64,000 nt of DNA from Porphyridium purpureum (taxonomy: Eukaryota; Rhodophyta; Bangiophyceae; Porphyridiales; Porphyridiaceae), in the NCBI GenBank assembly GCA_008690995.1, contig VRMN01000013.1, forward strand, positions 310,001-374,000, given 5' to 3'. A program made the translations under genes and the position numbers. Positions within the stretch are counted from its first letter, which is position 1; the number at the start of each line of letters is the position of its first letter. Below, piece after piece: positions 1 to 11,900 of this stretch. The notes beneath the pieces were generated by a model. It saw nothing but the letters and a program-made list of their open reading frames with translations. It made no database searches and was not told where the DNA came from.

Positions 1-225
1 ATTGTCCATCGACAACTGCAGGCATGCATCGGCTACTCGGCGTTACCAGAGGTGCTGTACGATTCGAAGCACATTAAGGGGTTTTCCAATGTGATGAATG
101 AGCTTAACCGCAGCGCACAATATGCACCGCGTAAATCAGTCCACTTGCACACGCTGATGTTCTTTCGGCACAAGGCGATGCGACAGCAAGCGCGCACTGC
201 GCGCATGCAGAGAATAGCCTGGTAG
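1..225 (+). CDS. C-terminal 74 codons of an unrecognised protein
   Basis: Frame 1 is open from the first base and closes at a TAG ending at 225, so the window begins inside a gene. The 74 visible residues read like real protein: mixed composition, a tract ending ...HLHTLMFFRHK, then a basic Arg/Gln-rich tail ending MQRIAW. I do not recognise the family and no motif is visible. Beyond the stop there is no continuing frame on this strand. It could instead be chance coding-like sequence, because only 225 bases are seen; the codon use and absence of low complexity make a real gene end more likely. Confidence 0.45.
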   Translation: MVHRQLQACIGYSALPEVLYDSKHIKGFSNVMNELNRSAQYAPRKSVHLHTLMFFRHKAMRQQARTARMQRIAW

Positions 226-1063
226 GTTTGATCTCCACAGCCAGACTGGAGGGAATTCTGTACTTGGATGAGAAGCGCACGCAACGTCTCGCGCACGGTG
301 GCCATTCGGTTCAGTACGAGCAGGGTAGTGAATCAATGTCATGCAGACGGTTGACGTGATAGTGTCAGTCGACAAGGTTCCTGACCGTGAAGGCCGCGTC
401 GAGTTCCAGTTTGCATAACCTGAGAATGGCTAATCAAGTAATGGGTTTCGCGCCGGGCTGTGCTTGCAGTGATATTAGTTTGTGTCTCTCTGTCACGGGC
501 CTGGCTTTTGACTTGTTTCGCAACGCAAAACTCAGTGATTGATGCTGTTTCAGCGGCCTTCCTGCCGAAGCAGCTCTCTTCTTTTGCCTGAGGACCAGCT
601 GTCTCTCGGCGTCGGCATGACATGAGACTTCCTACTTCTTAAGTACTTCACGCTGCACAATTCGTATTCGATCTGCCTCTTGTCGCAAATTAGAACCCAC
701 CTGTGCGTCCGACACTATCTGTGAAAATGAATCGCTGCCCTCTTCGCTTCCATCAAACCTTGTTTCGATTTTTCTCTTGCAGACATGACTACGAGAGCAT
801 GTTTAGTACACAGCAGCGCGGTGTTGCTTCTTAGAATGCACGTGGGCGAGTCTGCGTGTGTGCGAAAGTGCGTTCAAACACGCTAGAATACAGGGACTCT
901 GCGCACGTGGAGTGTGCGCTTGCGTCACCCACCGTTTCTAACAGAGAAACCCGGTGCACGCCAGTCGATCTGACAGTCCAATCAAGTGCCATCTAACGCG
1001 CGTGAAGGCAACGGAAAGAGAGGGCCTTCTTCCTGAAGAACGTCGCACGATATATCGCCGAGG
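226..1063. other. Non-coding stretch, left flank of the DNA transposon
   Basis: No convincing gene is seen here. The sequence presumably holds the 3' flank of the partial gene at the window start and the left end and promoter of the transposase gene that follows. I looked for a terminal inverted repeat matching the region right of 8,190 and did not find one by eye, so the element's left end is not fixed. Confidence 0.4.
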
Positions 1064-4000
1064 ATGCCGAAAACCAAGTACACGCACAAGCACTCGAAAG
1101 AAAAGCGGCCCCAGAGGTACCGAAAATATGCTCAACATACAAGAGACGTACATGAAGCGGGACGGTCAAGACGCGGCGACGTACATTCAGCGCTGCCAGC
1201 ACCCAGCTCGACATCACGGTCGGGTGAAGCAGCGCTTGCGTTGGTCACGGAACCACAGCGTGTCGCTTGTGTACATTGCGGAATAAGGGGTTCACACGAT
1301 GGGCCATATGAATCTATTGTGGCGGAACGGCACGAATCTGGTCTATGCCCCCATGAAGCTACACTATCAGACGATGGCTCCGCTCCAGCACCCTTATCAG
1401 GCGCCCGTAGTGCGCTTCTACGGGACGCAGATACATTCCAACAGAGAACAGGGCATGGTCCAAGTTGTATGACCGGACCGGTAGCTCGAATTGGTAGTAC
1501 AAACGAACGAAGAACAATGGATGCAGACAACACTTTCGCTGCACGATCTGACGACACAATGGAAATATTCGAGTATCCACAAGAAAATTCCCGTCCTAAT
1601 TCTGACGAAGAGGATTACTTGCCCGAGCTGCCCGAATCTGAAGACGAATTTCAGGCACCTGAAGAAGCAATGAGCGACGACATACGCTTATTTAACGCCA
1701 TTGCGAATCAGCGGACGACGGAGTTTGAACGAGCACTTGCCTCGGTGCCGGATGCAACGACTTATGCGGAGCGTCATGTTCTTCGAAGGCAGAGCGCAGA
1801 CAATTTCTGCCGGGAGATAGAGCTGGCGTGGACAGAAAGTATTCCTGATAGTGCTCGTCAAGGTAATTTTGCTGCAAATATGACTGCGGCTGATACAGAA
1901 CAAATCTGCGGGAATGCAGATCTAAGCTTTCTTGAGCTTGAGCTCACGAAATTTCGTATCGAGATTGAGCAGTGTCTGCGCCAGTCAAGTGGTTTCATCT
2001 CACGTCATGTACATAATACCTTGTTCAAAACGATGCAGCAAATACTTGCAGTCGTTTTACATTACAGAGGAGTTGGTCGGACAACGAGCCAGATAGAAGT
2101 CCACGCACAGGGTGGGCGAGCAACGATTCCGGCAGCGAACACGGACCGCGCACGCATCGGCAGAGAGAGCGCGGAAAACATCACAGAGGCATGTAGAGCT
2201 CTTTTCAGTGCCAACATCAGCACGGCCCTTCATCGGCAGAAGATTTTCATTCCAGGGATTGCGATCCAACAAACACGAATCCCTTTCGGGCGCAATCTAA
2301 AAAGATACCGACCAGAAGGCTTCACAACCGAAATCGCATATCGTGACGCAACCTCTCTGGTTATACGGGACGTGAAACATATCATGCAGATGTACGGGGC
2401 AGACGCATTCCAAATCACGCGTCTAAATTGCGAACTCGGCGCGAACCAGCCACCTGCATGGGTATCTGCTCAAGAAGCATATGACCAGCGTGGCACGGAA
2501 AGGACCGCAAGAGGCGCCCGCCATAGGCTGGCACGTGCACACGTGGAGGAGACAATACGTAAAATGCAAGAGTTCAAGGATCGTCCGGTTGAGGATTTTC
2601 TTCACGACTTTGCCGGAACTGACAGCGCAGTGGCAGGGCAAATGCAGGGACCGGGAATGCAGACGGCAGGTGCGAACGAAAGCGTTGCCAGTTCACCTTT
2701 CGAAGGCTCTGCGCCCGCCGAGAGCGAATCCTTCCGCCACGCTCAAGATGCTTGGTACCTGCGACATGTTTACTCGCGCGTCCTCGAGCATTCATATTTT
2801 AGAGACGAGCGCAACCCGCCCCCACTTATCATCCCAGTGGCCATTTACGCAGACGGTGCGCATATGCACAAAAATGCGCTGCATGAACTGACGCCAATTT
2901 CAATTTCTATCATTCATAGAATGAAGTTTGAACACAATGGAGATCATCGTCTTCCCATGACTGTAGCATGCATGCCGGATGGGACCTTGAACGAATGGCA
3001 GACATTGGACAGTATACGGATGCAGAGCTCAACACAGGCGAGGGCTACAGGCAGAGACATGCCTCAGAACGTTATGAAAGAGTTCCGCAAGTCCATGTAC
3101 CACGGCATCTTTGCCTTTCTTTTCGGTGACTGGTTGCGCGGTGCATGGCACGCTGGGATGCCCTTCTTTTTTGAGCTGTCCGCGCACGGTAAGAGGTGGA
3201 CGTGCATCCCCACGATCTACAATCTTGGCATGGATATGCCAATGGTTGCGCGTCTGTCTTTCACACGTCTTTCAAGACCGAAGGACCAAAAAATGCCATG
3301 TCAGCAGTGCGAAGCCGCTGGTGGCGGTCAGCGGGAGCAACGGCAGGAAGCAAGGCCTGTCGAAAATCAGTCTAGCCAGCAACTGCAAGAGCTGGAGAGA
3401 GCGCATGATCGGAGAGACCGCCCGGATCTGGCTGGCCAGACTATCTGTCGAAAGCGGCCTCGGAACTCAGACCAAGACTACTGGACGTTGTACAACGGTT
3501 TAAACGGACTTCGCTCCGGGTTTCGCTTCGAAGCAGAGACCATCCACGCCATTGAGGTAAATGACATTGTTGCACTTGATGAAATGTCCGTAGACAGACC
3601 GGGTTCTCCTTTGTTCAAGGGTCTCGACGCGTTCCACCCTTGGGGCATTTTTCTCTTTACGTGTGCAGACGCAATGCACGCTTTCAAGAAGCTGCTGTTC
3701 CGCGACTGGGTAACCGTGGGCTTGGAAATGCTGTTGTTGTGTCACAAAGCGAAGCAGGTTGGGCCCGCGTGCGAACAGGAGGAAGAGCATGACTGGTCGG
3801 ATGATAGCCTTATACACGCGTCTTCGGCTCAGACGTCTCGAGTACGTGCTGTGAGCGTGCGCCAGGCCGAAAACACCGCACGCAACCGGTCTGAAAAGGT
3901 AACACACTCCATGTTGGACTCGGCGGCTGGTCGATGGATTAAAATTGAGGCTGTTCGAATGCAGCAAGATCTCACAACAAGAGGACACAACCAATTCCAA

Positions 4001-5584
4001 ATTCCAATGCGCGCCGTACCAGTGACGGATGAGGTCGGAAAAATTGTCGAGAACAAGTATTCTCTCAGCATCTTGTTACGTGTTCTAGTTATCCTTGCGT
4101 CTGGACACACACGTTGCTCAATGGACGGGCGCGTGCTGTCAGGCTGGATTGGGGTCTGCGTTGCCAGCTTAGGCGCGTATCGTTACCTGTACTTGAAGTG
4201 CCCCGGTAAAATGGACATGTACAATGCAGAGTTTTTCTTATCCAGGGTTAGCAAGTGTATGAACAGCATCCGGCAGGAGGGTCCGCAATTTGCAAGGGCT
4301 GTCGGTGATCGACCGAAGTACCATGCGATTCTCCACTTGGCCACAATGGTGCAGTTGCTCGGACGTCAGCGTTTATTTGACGTCTGTGGCGGAGAGTCTC
4401 TGATGAAGTACCTGCGCCGCATCTTTGATCGCCTTCCGGCTCGAAACCTGAATGTGCGCCGTGATCTTGCGCATAAAACAATACTGCAAACTTGCGAAAC
4501 CGATGAAGCGTTTTCATATGCGATTTCTCTGCTTGAGCGTCGAAAAGAAAAGACCGGAAATGGGCTACGCGGTGAATGCACAGGAGAACCGAGCAGTTCG
4601 GCCCAGCAGGCAAACAATACAGGATGTACGCCGAGCGTGCGCGAACACTACGTTTTCTTCTTGACTGGCGACATCCGCACGGTTCTAGACAAAACACAAC
4701 GACGCACAAATGCTGCATCAAACACGCTGACTAGCCACCTATCACTTGATGTGGAGGGTGTGTTCTCATATGTGACATCCAATTTCGATACACGTCCGGA
4801 CGGTTGCTTCATTCAGAGTCTTTCGCGAGGTACGATATGTACCCGTGACCGCGTTGCATTTGCCAGCGATATTCTCGACGCACTGCAGCATGCGTCTCCT
4901 CGGGTGCATTTGGGCGTGCGAGATTTCTTGGAGCGCTCACGCAGGGCTCCAATCATGTTGACGCAGGCTTTCGTACTCCGGAAGTTCAAAGAAGGATGTC
5001 GAACCCAAGTTATGGATCAGATAGCACCTCTGCTTGATGCAGACGCAAACAATCAGGCAGCTGGTTACGAAGAGGACGTTTCGGCTGGACGTACAGAGGC
5101 TCTGCACGACATTTTTGTCTGCTCGCCTACGTATATGGGGCGTCCGCGATACGATTTCATTCAGTATGTCTCTGAGAACGGCTCAAACGATACTCCACGG
5201 TTTGGCGAACTCGTCCTGCTCGCCAACCTGAGTGGAACACGTGGAGTTGCGTTCATCTGTCCATTGGAAACAGAATCGTTCTGCCGAGAACGAAACGCAG
5301 GTGCCGTCTGTCCGTGCCAGCAGATCGCGCAAGTGTTCATACATAGCAAGAGGCGCACGAGAGCGCATGAAATCAACAGGGAACATACACTTCATGATGC
5401 GTGCAATGATTATGGTATCGATTCGCAGAAGCGCAGGTTCCTGATCTGTATATCTGTGGAGTCTATCATTCAGAAGGTCACCGCATTCATGGATGTATCA
5501 CAAAGCCACACATGTCTGCCTCTGGAACAAAAGTACTACATCGTAAGCCCTAATTTATGCGAAGGTGTTGAAACGTACGCGTAG
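1064..5584 (+). CDS. DDE transposase, TNP2/Plavaka-like (CACTA-type superfamily)
   Basis: This is a 1,506-residue protein uninterrupted from an ATG at 1064. Residues 1-560 are variable and partly acidic (about 165-205). The core starts near 590 with IYADGAHMHKN (D597), the pattern TNP2/Plavaka transposases use for the first catalytic Asp. A CQQC zinc-type pair lies at 746-749. FTCADAMHAFKK (D869, H872) matches the second-Asp 'D..H' block. A stretch at 1083-1116 (RPKYHAILHL..., then GGES with E1111) matches the block holding the catalytic Glu. The order and spacing D597-D869-E1111 fit a DDE enzyme that cuts and joins transposon ends. The frame looks intact, so it may be active or recently so. 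Family assignment is from motif recall, not a search; KDZ or Zisupton are alternatives. Confidence 0.7.
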   Translation: MPKTKYTHKHSKEKRPQRYRKYAQHTRDVHEAGRSRRGDVHSALPAPSSTSRSGEAALALVTEPQRVACVHCGIRGSHDGPYESIVAERHESGLCPHEATLSDDGSAPAPLSGARSALLRDADTFQQRTGHGPSCMTGPVARIGSTNERRTMDADNTFAARSDDTMEIFEYPQENSRPNSDEEDYLPELPESEDEFQAPEEAMSDDIRLFNAIANQRTTEFERALASVPDATTYAERHVLRRQSADNFCREIELAWTESIPDSARQGNFAANMTAADTEQICGNADLSFLELELTKFRIEIEQCLRQSSGFISRHVHNTLFKTMQQILAVVLHYRGVGRTTSQIEVHAQGGRATIPAANTDRARIGRESAENITEACRALFSANISTALHRQKIFIPGIAIQQTRIPFGRNLKRYRPEGFTTEIAYRDATSLVIRDVKHIMQMYGADAFQITRLNCELGANQPPAWVSAQEAYDQRGTERTARGARHRLARAHVEETIRKMQEFKDRPVEDFLHDFAGTDSAVAGQMQGPGMQTAGANESVASSPFEGSAPAESESFRHAQDAWYLRHVYSRVLEHSYFRDERNPPPLIIPVAIYADGAHMHKNALHELTPISISIIHRMKFEHNGDHRLPMTVACMPDGTLNEWQTLDSIRMQSSTQARATGRDMPQNVMKEFRKSMYHGIFAFLFGDWLRGAWHAGMPFFFELSAHGKRWTCIPTIYNLGMDMPMVARLSFTRLSRPKDQKMPCQQCEAAGGGQREQRQEARPVENQSSQQLQELERAHDRRDRPDLAGQTICRKRPRNSDQDYWTLYNGLNGLRSGFRFEAETIHAIEVNDIVALDEMSVDRPGSPLFKGLDAFHPWGIFLFTCADAMHAFKKLLFRDWVTVGLEMLLLCHKAKQVGPACEQEEEHDWSDDSLIHASSAQTSRVRAVSVRQAENTARNRSEKVTHSMLDSAAGRWIKIEAVRMQQDLTTRGHNQFQIPMRAVPVTDEVGKIVENKYSLSILLRVLVILASGHTRCSMDGRVLSGWIGVCVASLGAYRYLYLKCPGKMDMYNAEFFLSRVSKCMNSIRQEGPQFARAVGDRPKYHAILHLATMVQLLGRQRLFDVCGGESLMKYLRRIFDRLPARNLNVRRDLAHKTILQTCETDEAFSYAISLLERRKEKTGNGLRGECTGEPSSSAQQANNTGCTPSVREHYVFFLTGDIRTVLDKTQRRTNAASNTLTSHLSLDVEGVFSYVTSNFDTRPDGCFIQSLSRGTICTRDRVAFASDILDALQHASPRVHLGVRDFLERSRRAPIMLTQAFVLRKFKEGCRTQVMDQIAPLLDADANNQAAGYEEDVSAGRTEALHDIFVCSPTYMGRPRYDFIQYVSENGSNDTPRFGELVLLANLSGTRGVAFICPLETESFCRERNAGAVCPCQQIAQVFIHSKRRTRAHEINREHTLHDACNDYGIDSQKRRFLICISVESIIQKVTAFMDVSQSHTCLPLEQKYYIVSPNLCEGVETYA

Positions 5585-6669
5585 GTATTCATCGCGAGAA
5601 CGTGCAACGACGGGTTTCCATGCATAGGGCAGTCTGGATCGATCGATACCCTCGTGTGAAGAAAACGAGGGGACGCCAAACAACATTTACATGTGAGAAA
5701 TACAGATCAGCCTCTATGAAACAAATGTACGGGTCTCGCACAGTGCATGGATGCGCTTAGAATGGCAAGCAGACAGACGAACATGCCATATGTTGTGTTA
5801 CTTGCGTCCAAAGTCTGCGGGACCAAGGTGCATGACAAGAATTTGGAATAATCGATCCCAGTAAAGAGGCATTGTAACAAAGTATGATGACTGGCAAGTC
5901 TGACGCATGACCGCAATGAACCTCATGTACATGCGCGCATCTAAGCATGCAATTTCAGGCCCGGTGGGGCTTCACGTAGCTCACAAAAGACACGGCACCC
6001 AGCGGTCATAATGCATTCCGGCCTCTATGAGCTTGTGGATTTGAGACTTGGACATTCAATTCTGCTTTCCGTGCACGGCACGAAGCTGAAGACTACTCTT
6101 GATTGCAGTGCGCTTGCGTTTAAAGGGCATGACGTGGCGTACAGACCTCTACGGAATTGCGCGCGCGCACAGAGCGATCGATCGGAAGCACAACGGACAG
6201 TTAGGAATCGCACCCCAACTCCCGATGTTCAACGAAACTATTTGCAACACCTGCCATCCCTGTGCTAGGCAAGCATTTCAAAACCCAAGCAAACAAGGAT
6301 CTCTCGTCACAGGGACGTACTCGGCGAATGTGTAAGAGATCACTAGAATTCGAATTCAGAATCTTTGAAGCCTATCCAATATGCGGTGCTTTAGCACTGG
6401 CACTTGTTGGCACGGTCGAGCACAACCATTCAGATTACACGGCCATGCGTTCTGACGCTCATGTTAAGGTAAACATCGAAAGTCTGCCCAGCCGAGCTGG
6501 TTCGTAATCCGCCAAGCAGATTCAGTCAAAGCGCACTGGATATGATGCGATCTGTTCACGGATACAAAAGCAGGCCGGAAGGCGAATGCTACAATCAGAG
6601 ACAGACTGAAACCTCCCGACGCACGCAGGAACAGCCAACTATCTGTGCAGAAAGACATGCACCTTTCGG
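5585..6669. other. Gap between the convergent transposase and PWWP genes
   Basis: There are only short frames without protein-like composition. It must hold the 3' ends of both transcripts. No repeat or RNA gene is apparent. Confidence 0.4.
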
Positions 6670-8190
6670 TCACACAACCGTCCCGATTTCCACAGTGGCT
6701 CGTGCATTCTTAGCAACAATATAGCGTTTGGCCTGATCCACGGACGCCTTGAGGTCCACCTTGACACGCGCTCCTGGATACGGGTCACGATAGTTCTGGA
6801 CCTGCGCATGCGCCGAAACTCTCAACCCGCTTTCGACATATAGTTTGCGACTAAATCTGATACACGACTCGTGCATCGCAACCCACGCGTACGACTGATC
6901 TTGACCTAAAGGGACAAAGAAGCGCACGAGCACGCGTGTTTCTTGTTTCGCACTGGCCGTCCGGACAATAAATACCTGATCAAATTCACTTGAAACATGA
7001 CCGGAATCTAGAATCACAATACCAGGCCAGAACGGATGATTGCCGGCTTTGGCGAAAACGAGCTCCGGATACGAAATGCCGACGGCCTGGGCACAACGAA
7101 TCAACCACGCTCGCACAGACGAAACACGTCGATTGTACGTTTGTCGGCTTAAGTCAATCAGGCGACGTTCTGACCTCACGTGTACCACATTACGTTCCCG
7201 AACGCGGTCCGAATCAGACAATGCGTCGTTTGCCACTTCATCACGCACAAGCTTCCTCACCTTCAAATTAGTTTGTTCATCATCGTCTGAGCCGTCGCTT
7301 TCCTCGCTCACCTGGCCCCGTTTAGAACCATGGAGTACAGGGGAATGACGAAAACCCGGACGGCCTCGTTCGTCCAGCCTTACATTCATTGCTTGTAGTT
7401 CCCTTGCATACACTTCGTTTTGTCGTTCGAGCTCACGTAATCGTCGGAGCACATCATGCAATTCTCGAGTGTAGTCCAGCGCAGCCACTGCTTGTGTTAA
7501 AGCTCGCAGGAGATTCTGTGCGTTGGGCTCTACCTGACCAGCACCAAGATGACGCACACTTCGAGACGACCCTGACAGCGGGGACGCCATATCACGACGT
7601 AACGTCGCATCAATGCCACCATGCTGTCGCTCAGTATCAGGTAAGCCATTACCGAGGTGCTCGGGCTGATACCTTTCTCCTCGCCAACCCGCCACGCCAC
7701 GTCTATCATATTCACGCAATGTTGACGCCCGTATGTTCTCTACGTGTCGAGCGGACTCCTGTAGTCTGTGTTGATGGCCTCCGGCATATGGCGAATAAAA
7801 TTCACGATGCCTAATGCCATGCAAGGGAGGATCCCTTTGTTCTCCACCAAATGAACCTTCGTGACACCTTTCGACCTCGCCATGCGGAAACACACGCCGG
7901 TCCATTTCAACATGACCATGCCTTCCTCCGACACCTTGTCGGATCAGATGATGCTGATCGAAGTTTACGGGACCCTCGATGCATCGACCGTCATAGTTAC
8001 ACTCACCATACCATCCGGCTACCGCCATGGATCGTGCGTACCATCCGGCCTCATCCTCAGATTGTCCGTTGCGTTCGGCCCCATCTAAAGTGTCTATGTG
8101 TTGACCAGCTTCACGTGTCGCACGCGCATCGAGCTCAATATCACCCGAACCAGACGTTTGGCGCGCGGGAGGACAGGAATAATGATTCAT
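6670..8190 (-). CDS. PWWP-domain protein, possible transposon accessory gene
   Basis: The reading frame stays open to 8346, but the upstream part translates a CA-repeat-like tract, so the ATG at 8190 is preferred (506 residues). The N-terminal half is His/Arg/Gly-rich and looks disordered. Residues about 226-273 form a Leu/Arg/Glu helix likely to coil (RRLRELERQNEVYARELQAM), followed by an acidic patch near 295-305 (EESDGSDDDE). Residues about 373-448 look like a PWWP domain: YPELVFAKAGNHPFWPGIV, then VLVRFF and SYAWVAMHESCIRF. PWWP folds bind methylated histone tails and DNA. It lies head-on to the DDE transposase, so it may help target or regulate that element; a host chromatin protein is the alternative. 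Confidence 0.6.
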   Translation of the reverse strand: MNHYSCPPARQTSGSGDIELDARATREAGQHIDTLDGAERNGQSEDEAGWYARSMAVAGWYGECNYDGRCIEGPVNFDQHHLIRQGVGGRHGHVEMDRRVFPHGEVERCHEGSFGGEQRDPPLHGIRHREFYSPYAGGHQHRLQESARHVENIRASTLREYDRRGVAGWRGERYQPEHLGNGLPDTERQHGGIDATLRRDMASPLSGSSRSVRHLGAGQVEPNAQNLLRALTQAVAALDYTRELHDVLRRLRELERQNEVYARELQAMNVRLDERGRPGFRHSPVLHGSKRGQVSEESDGSDDDEQTNLKVRKLVRDEVANDALSDSDRVRERNVVHVRSERRLIDLSRQTYNRRVSSVRAWLIRCAQAVGISYPELVFAKAGNHPFWPGIVILDSGHVSSEFDQVFIVRTASAKQETRVLVRFFVPLGQDQSYAWVAMHESCIRFSRKLYVESGLRVSAHAQVQNYRDPYPGARVKVDLKASVDQAKRYIVAKNARATVEIGTVV

Positions 8191-8991
8191 CGTACGAACA
8201 GCCCCAAAACAATACCTCGTTGCTCTCCTCTCGCGCGCGCACACACACACAACGACACACCCAAACACACGCTGCAGCACGTGCGAATGTGATACCAATT
8301 TTGAGATGCGTTTGAACTGGTGGACCTGTTGAAAGCCAAACGACAAACGAATGAAGACTCAAGACTAGAACCTATACCCTCAGGGCCACCGGCTATCGGT
8401 ATCCGATAAGGCGTGCCATAAAGTGCTGCGAACGTTTGCTACTGTCAGTCTGCGGCGCGAACGCGAAGACACTGCGCGTCCGTGGAGATAAAAGGCCTTC
8501 GCATGCAGCTTACTTGGTGCGGTCAACTGTGCTGTTACGATGAACGACACGCGTCAGCAGAGTGAGACGTTTGAACGCACGAAGCATACGACCTCGCAAT
8601 ATTTCAAGCATCAGGCTAAAAAGACAGGTGCGGCAAACGAATTCAACCCTTCAGATTCCAGCTTGCTCCAGATTTTGCACAGCTCAGTACAAATGTGAAA
8701 AGATGCTGGGTAATGTAGCCCTGACATCGGTATTATTGCCAAGAACACTTTTAATGCAAGCATTGGTCGCACGTGCTCAAACCATAATATGATGATAACC
8801 GATTCGGCCGATAGTCTTCATGATACGCTCTCAACTTTTTTAATGTCATTGCAACGGATTTAATACATAATTAAATACATTTGCTGAAGTGACTTCAACT
8901 GTACCGTCAACAATTCATCGTAACCCTTGAGTAACCCTGATATTGTAGGTTTATAACACATTACCTTGTACATTAAGGTTTAGCGCATCCA
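8191..8991. other. Non-coding stretch between PWWP gene and copia A
   Basis: It contains a CA/GT-type run near 8,236-8,254 in the PWWP leader and an AT-richer tract at about 8,800-8,990. It probably holds the right end of the DNA transposon and the junction with the retrotransposon, but I cannot place either boundary. Confidence 0.35.
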
Positions 8992-11900
8992 ATGTTTGAA
9001 CTGCACGCCATGTTGCTCGCCGTTGAAAGACAGATGGCGCGACATGCAAACGCAGCCGTCGAGGGCGCAGCGCTGCTCACGCGCGCGCGGGGAAATCCGG
9101 GCGATTACCGTCACTCCCACCGATCAGCACAAGCACGCACGACCTTCCGCGGAGCATGTTGGAAATGCGGGCGCGAGGGCCACACTAGGCGGAATTGTCC
9201 GCAAAACACGGACAAGGGTGGGCATGGAACAGATGGCTCCTCTCCAGTCGGAAGCCTTGGAGCAGCGTGCTTCGCTCTGATGACGAAGTCATACGCGGAC
9301 GCCGCCCGTGCGCATGTGCTTACCAAGACGCAGCCAACGAAATCAACGATTCCGGACGCTCGCTGGATAATTGACTCCGGGGCGTCGAGACACATGACAG
9401 CAAATCGAAACCTTCTTGAGAACATAAGAGCGTGTTCGGAACGCATACGAGTGGCAGACGACCGAGAGGTGTCGGCGTCAGCGGTAGGGGACGCTTGGGT
9501 TTCTAATGTGTTGCTTTCCAATGTACTCTTCGTCCCCGGACTCGCACACAGTCTCATATCTGTTCCTGCGCTCACGGCAGAAGGAGCAAGGGTCAAATTT
9601 GAGCATGACCGCTGCTGCGTCGAAGGCAAAAATGTCAACTGGAAACTGGAAGGAAAGCTGCAAGGTGGACTGTACGCGCTTCGTTCGAGTACCGCTCAAA
9701 CCCGCGCAAAGCTCGAGCACCAAAGGCTGTGTCACCCATCTGATGAATCATTTTGTGACACTTGCGTAAGAGCAAAAGCCGCACGACGCAGCTATCCGGC
9801 ATCAAGCCAGCGAGCAGAGAAACCCCTTGAGCTCGTTCACTCCGACTTGCTCACGATAACACCGCAAGGATTCCGAGGTGAGCGATACGTGGTTACGCTG
9901 CTGGACGAAGCAACTGGGTTGGCGGGTTGCTTCCCGATACGACACAAAAGTGAAACGCTCACCGCTCTGAAAAGCATGGTGCGCGCAATGGAAGCCATGT
10001 GCGGGCATAGCGTTCGGGCGCTTCGCACGGACAAAGGTACTGAGTACGTTAACGCACCCACTCGAGCGTGGGCCGATGCGTCAGGAATACGCCTTGAATC
10101 TGGACCTCCGTTCGTGCCGCAGATGAACGGAAGCGCGGAACGCTTCAATCGAACACTACTCGAGCGAGTCCGTGCGGTCGTACTGGCGAAGGGACTGAAC
10201 AAACATTTGTGGCCGGAATTGGCCCCGGCAGTCTGTTACGTTCTCAATCGAAGCCCCAATACACGAGGAACAGTTCCTATCGTGGCCTGTGGAAAATCGG
10301 GCGATTTGGACCACTTACGTGTACTCGGTTCTCGCGCATATGTTTACGAAAGGGGCCCAGACAAGCTCGACGCCCGAGCTCGCGCAGGTATCCTGGTCGG
10401 CTACGGTGAAAGACACAAAGTGTACAGAATCTTGCTGAATGGAACACAAACAGTTGTCGAGGCAACGAATGTGAGAATAATAGAGGAAGACCAGGCACAT
10501 GAGCTGGAGGCGACGCACGCCGAGACGGAAACAGCGACCGGACTTGTACACAACAACGGACCAGATGTACCAAGATTACTGCACGAATCCGGCGGAGACA
10601 CAGCTGACAATACCGGTCTGGCCAGCGAATGCCGACAAGTCACGACGGAAGAGCATGCCTGGACGCTTGATGAGGATGAGGCGATGGCCAATTCGCTCAT
10701 CTCCAATGGGTGGAACTTCGAGAGAGCCGCGGAACACGATGATCTGCGTCGGAGGTCACCTCTGGAGATCCTCCAGCGAGCACGTGATCTTGGCCTCACC
10801 GAACAGAACTTTCGCGAAATGCTGTACGTGAATGAGAGCGAAGAAGACGCTGGAGCACAACGCGGACGCAGTGCGAGCGAAGAGCAAGGTTTGACGCACA
10901 CGATGACGCCACGATATCAGCATGAACGAGGCGAACCAGTGCAGCAGGACTCGCCGCCACCCGCGCCGAGGCGTTCAGAACGTCTCCGGCGACCACCCGC
11001 GCGTTTTTGGAACAGCCCGGAAGATGCGCACTTATCTGTCGTGATGGCTACGGAGCCAACTCCGTGCGCCTATGTGACACGGTTAATCACGCAGAAGGAA
11101 GAGCTTGAAACTATGGAGGCAAAGGAGGCAATCAAGAAGGAATTGGGCGCCATGATCAGCATGTCCGTATTCGACCCAGACTCCGTCATCGAATATGACG
11201 AGGCTCGAAAACATATCGGTGCGCAATTTGTACGAGGCAAACTAATCGTATCTGAGAAATTCGTGGAGCAGGACGCTAATCGGCGAGTTCTGAAAGCTCG
11301 GCTTGTAGCACAAGGATGCCTCGTCTACGACTGCAATGGACATCTCGTGCGAGACAATACATTCCAGTACGAAAAGCCCATCGGGTTGCGATCAGCCAGA
11401 ATCGCCATTGCGCATGGAAGGATCGCAGGAGATTTGGCAACGTTCGACGTAGACTCTGCGTATCTTTCGACGGAACTGAAGGGGCCGAAAACGTTCCTGG
11501 AATTGCCAATGGAAGCACGCCCTGAGTCGTGGGGAATTCGCTTCGCTCGACCCGTCGTCCCACTGATTAAAGCGCTATATGGGTTGCCGCGGTCAGGCGC
11601 TGACTTTGGGGCGGATGCAAGGCAGAAGATTATCAAGCAAGGGTGGGCTCAGGCATCCGGAGATATGAACATGTACTTTAAAGCTTTCGGATGCGCGAAG
11701 GTCCTCATGGCTCTTTACGTGGACGACGGTCTGCTTGCGGGCGACCCGGAGGCAGTCGACAAGGCCATTCTGGAGATCTGCGCCATCTTCAAAATATCCA
11801 AAGCAATTAAGAGAATGTCGAAGGGTGGAAACGTTACCTTCCTGGGTATGACGGTAGACGCGAGCCCGGACGCATGGTCATTGCACAGTAACGGCTATTC

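Larger units (their letters stand above)
1064..8190. mobile_element. Putative CACTA/Plavaka-like DNA transposon with two convergent genes
   Basis: The span groups a plus-strand DDE transposase (1064-5584) and a minus-strand PWWP protein (6670-8190) that face each other across about 1.1 kb. Many CACTA/CMC-type transposons carry a second, non-catalytic DNA-binding gene next to the transposase, so a single element is plausible. What is seen: two long open frames without host-like neighbours between them, next to other mobile elements. What is not seen: terminal inverted repeats or target duplications, so the true ends lie outside the coordinates given and the pairing is inference. The PWWP gene could instead be an unrelated host gene. 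Confidence 0.5.

Noticed and set aside
226-1063. Terminal inverted repeat for the DNA transposon
   Set aside because: Compared by eye with the reverse complement of 8,200-8,600; only short chance matches were found.
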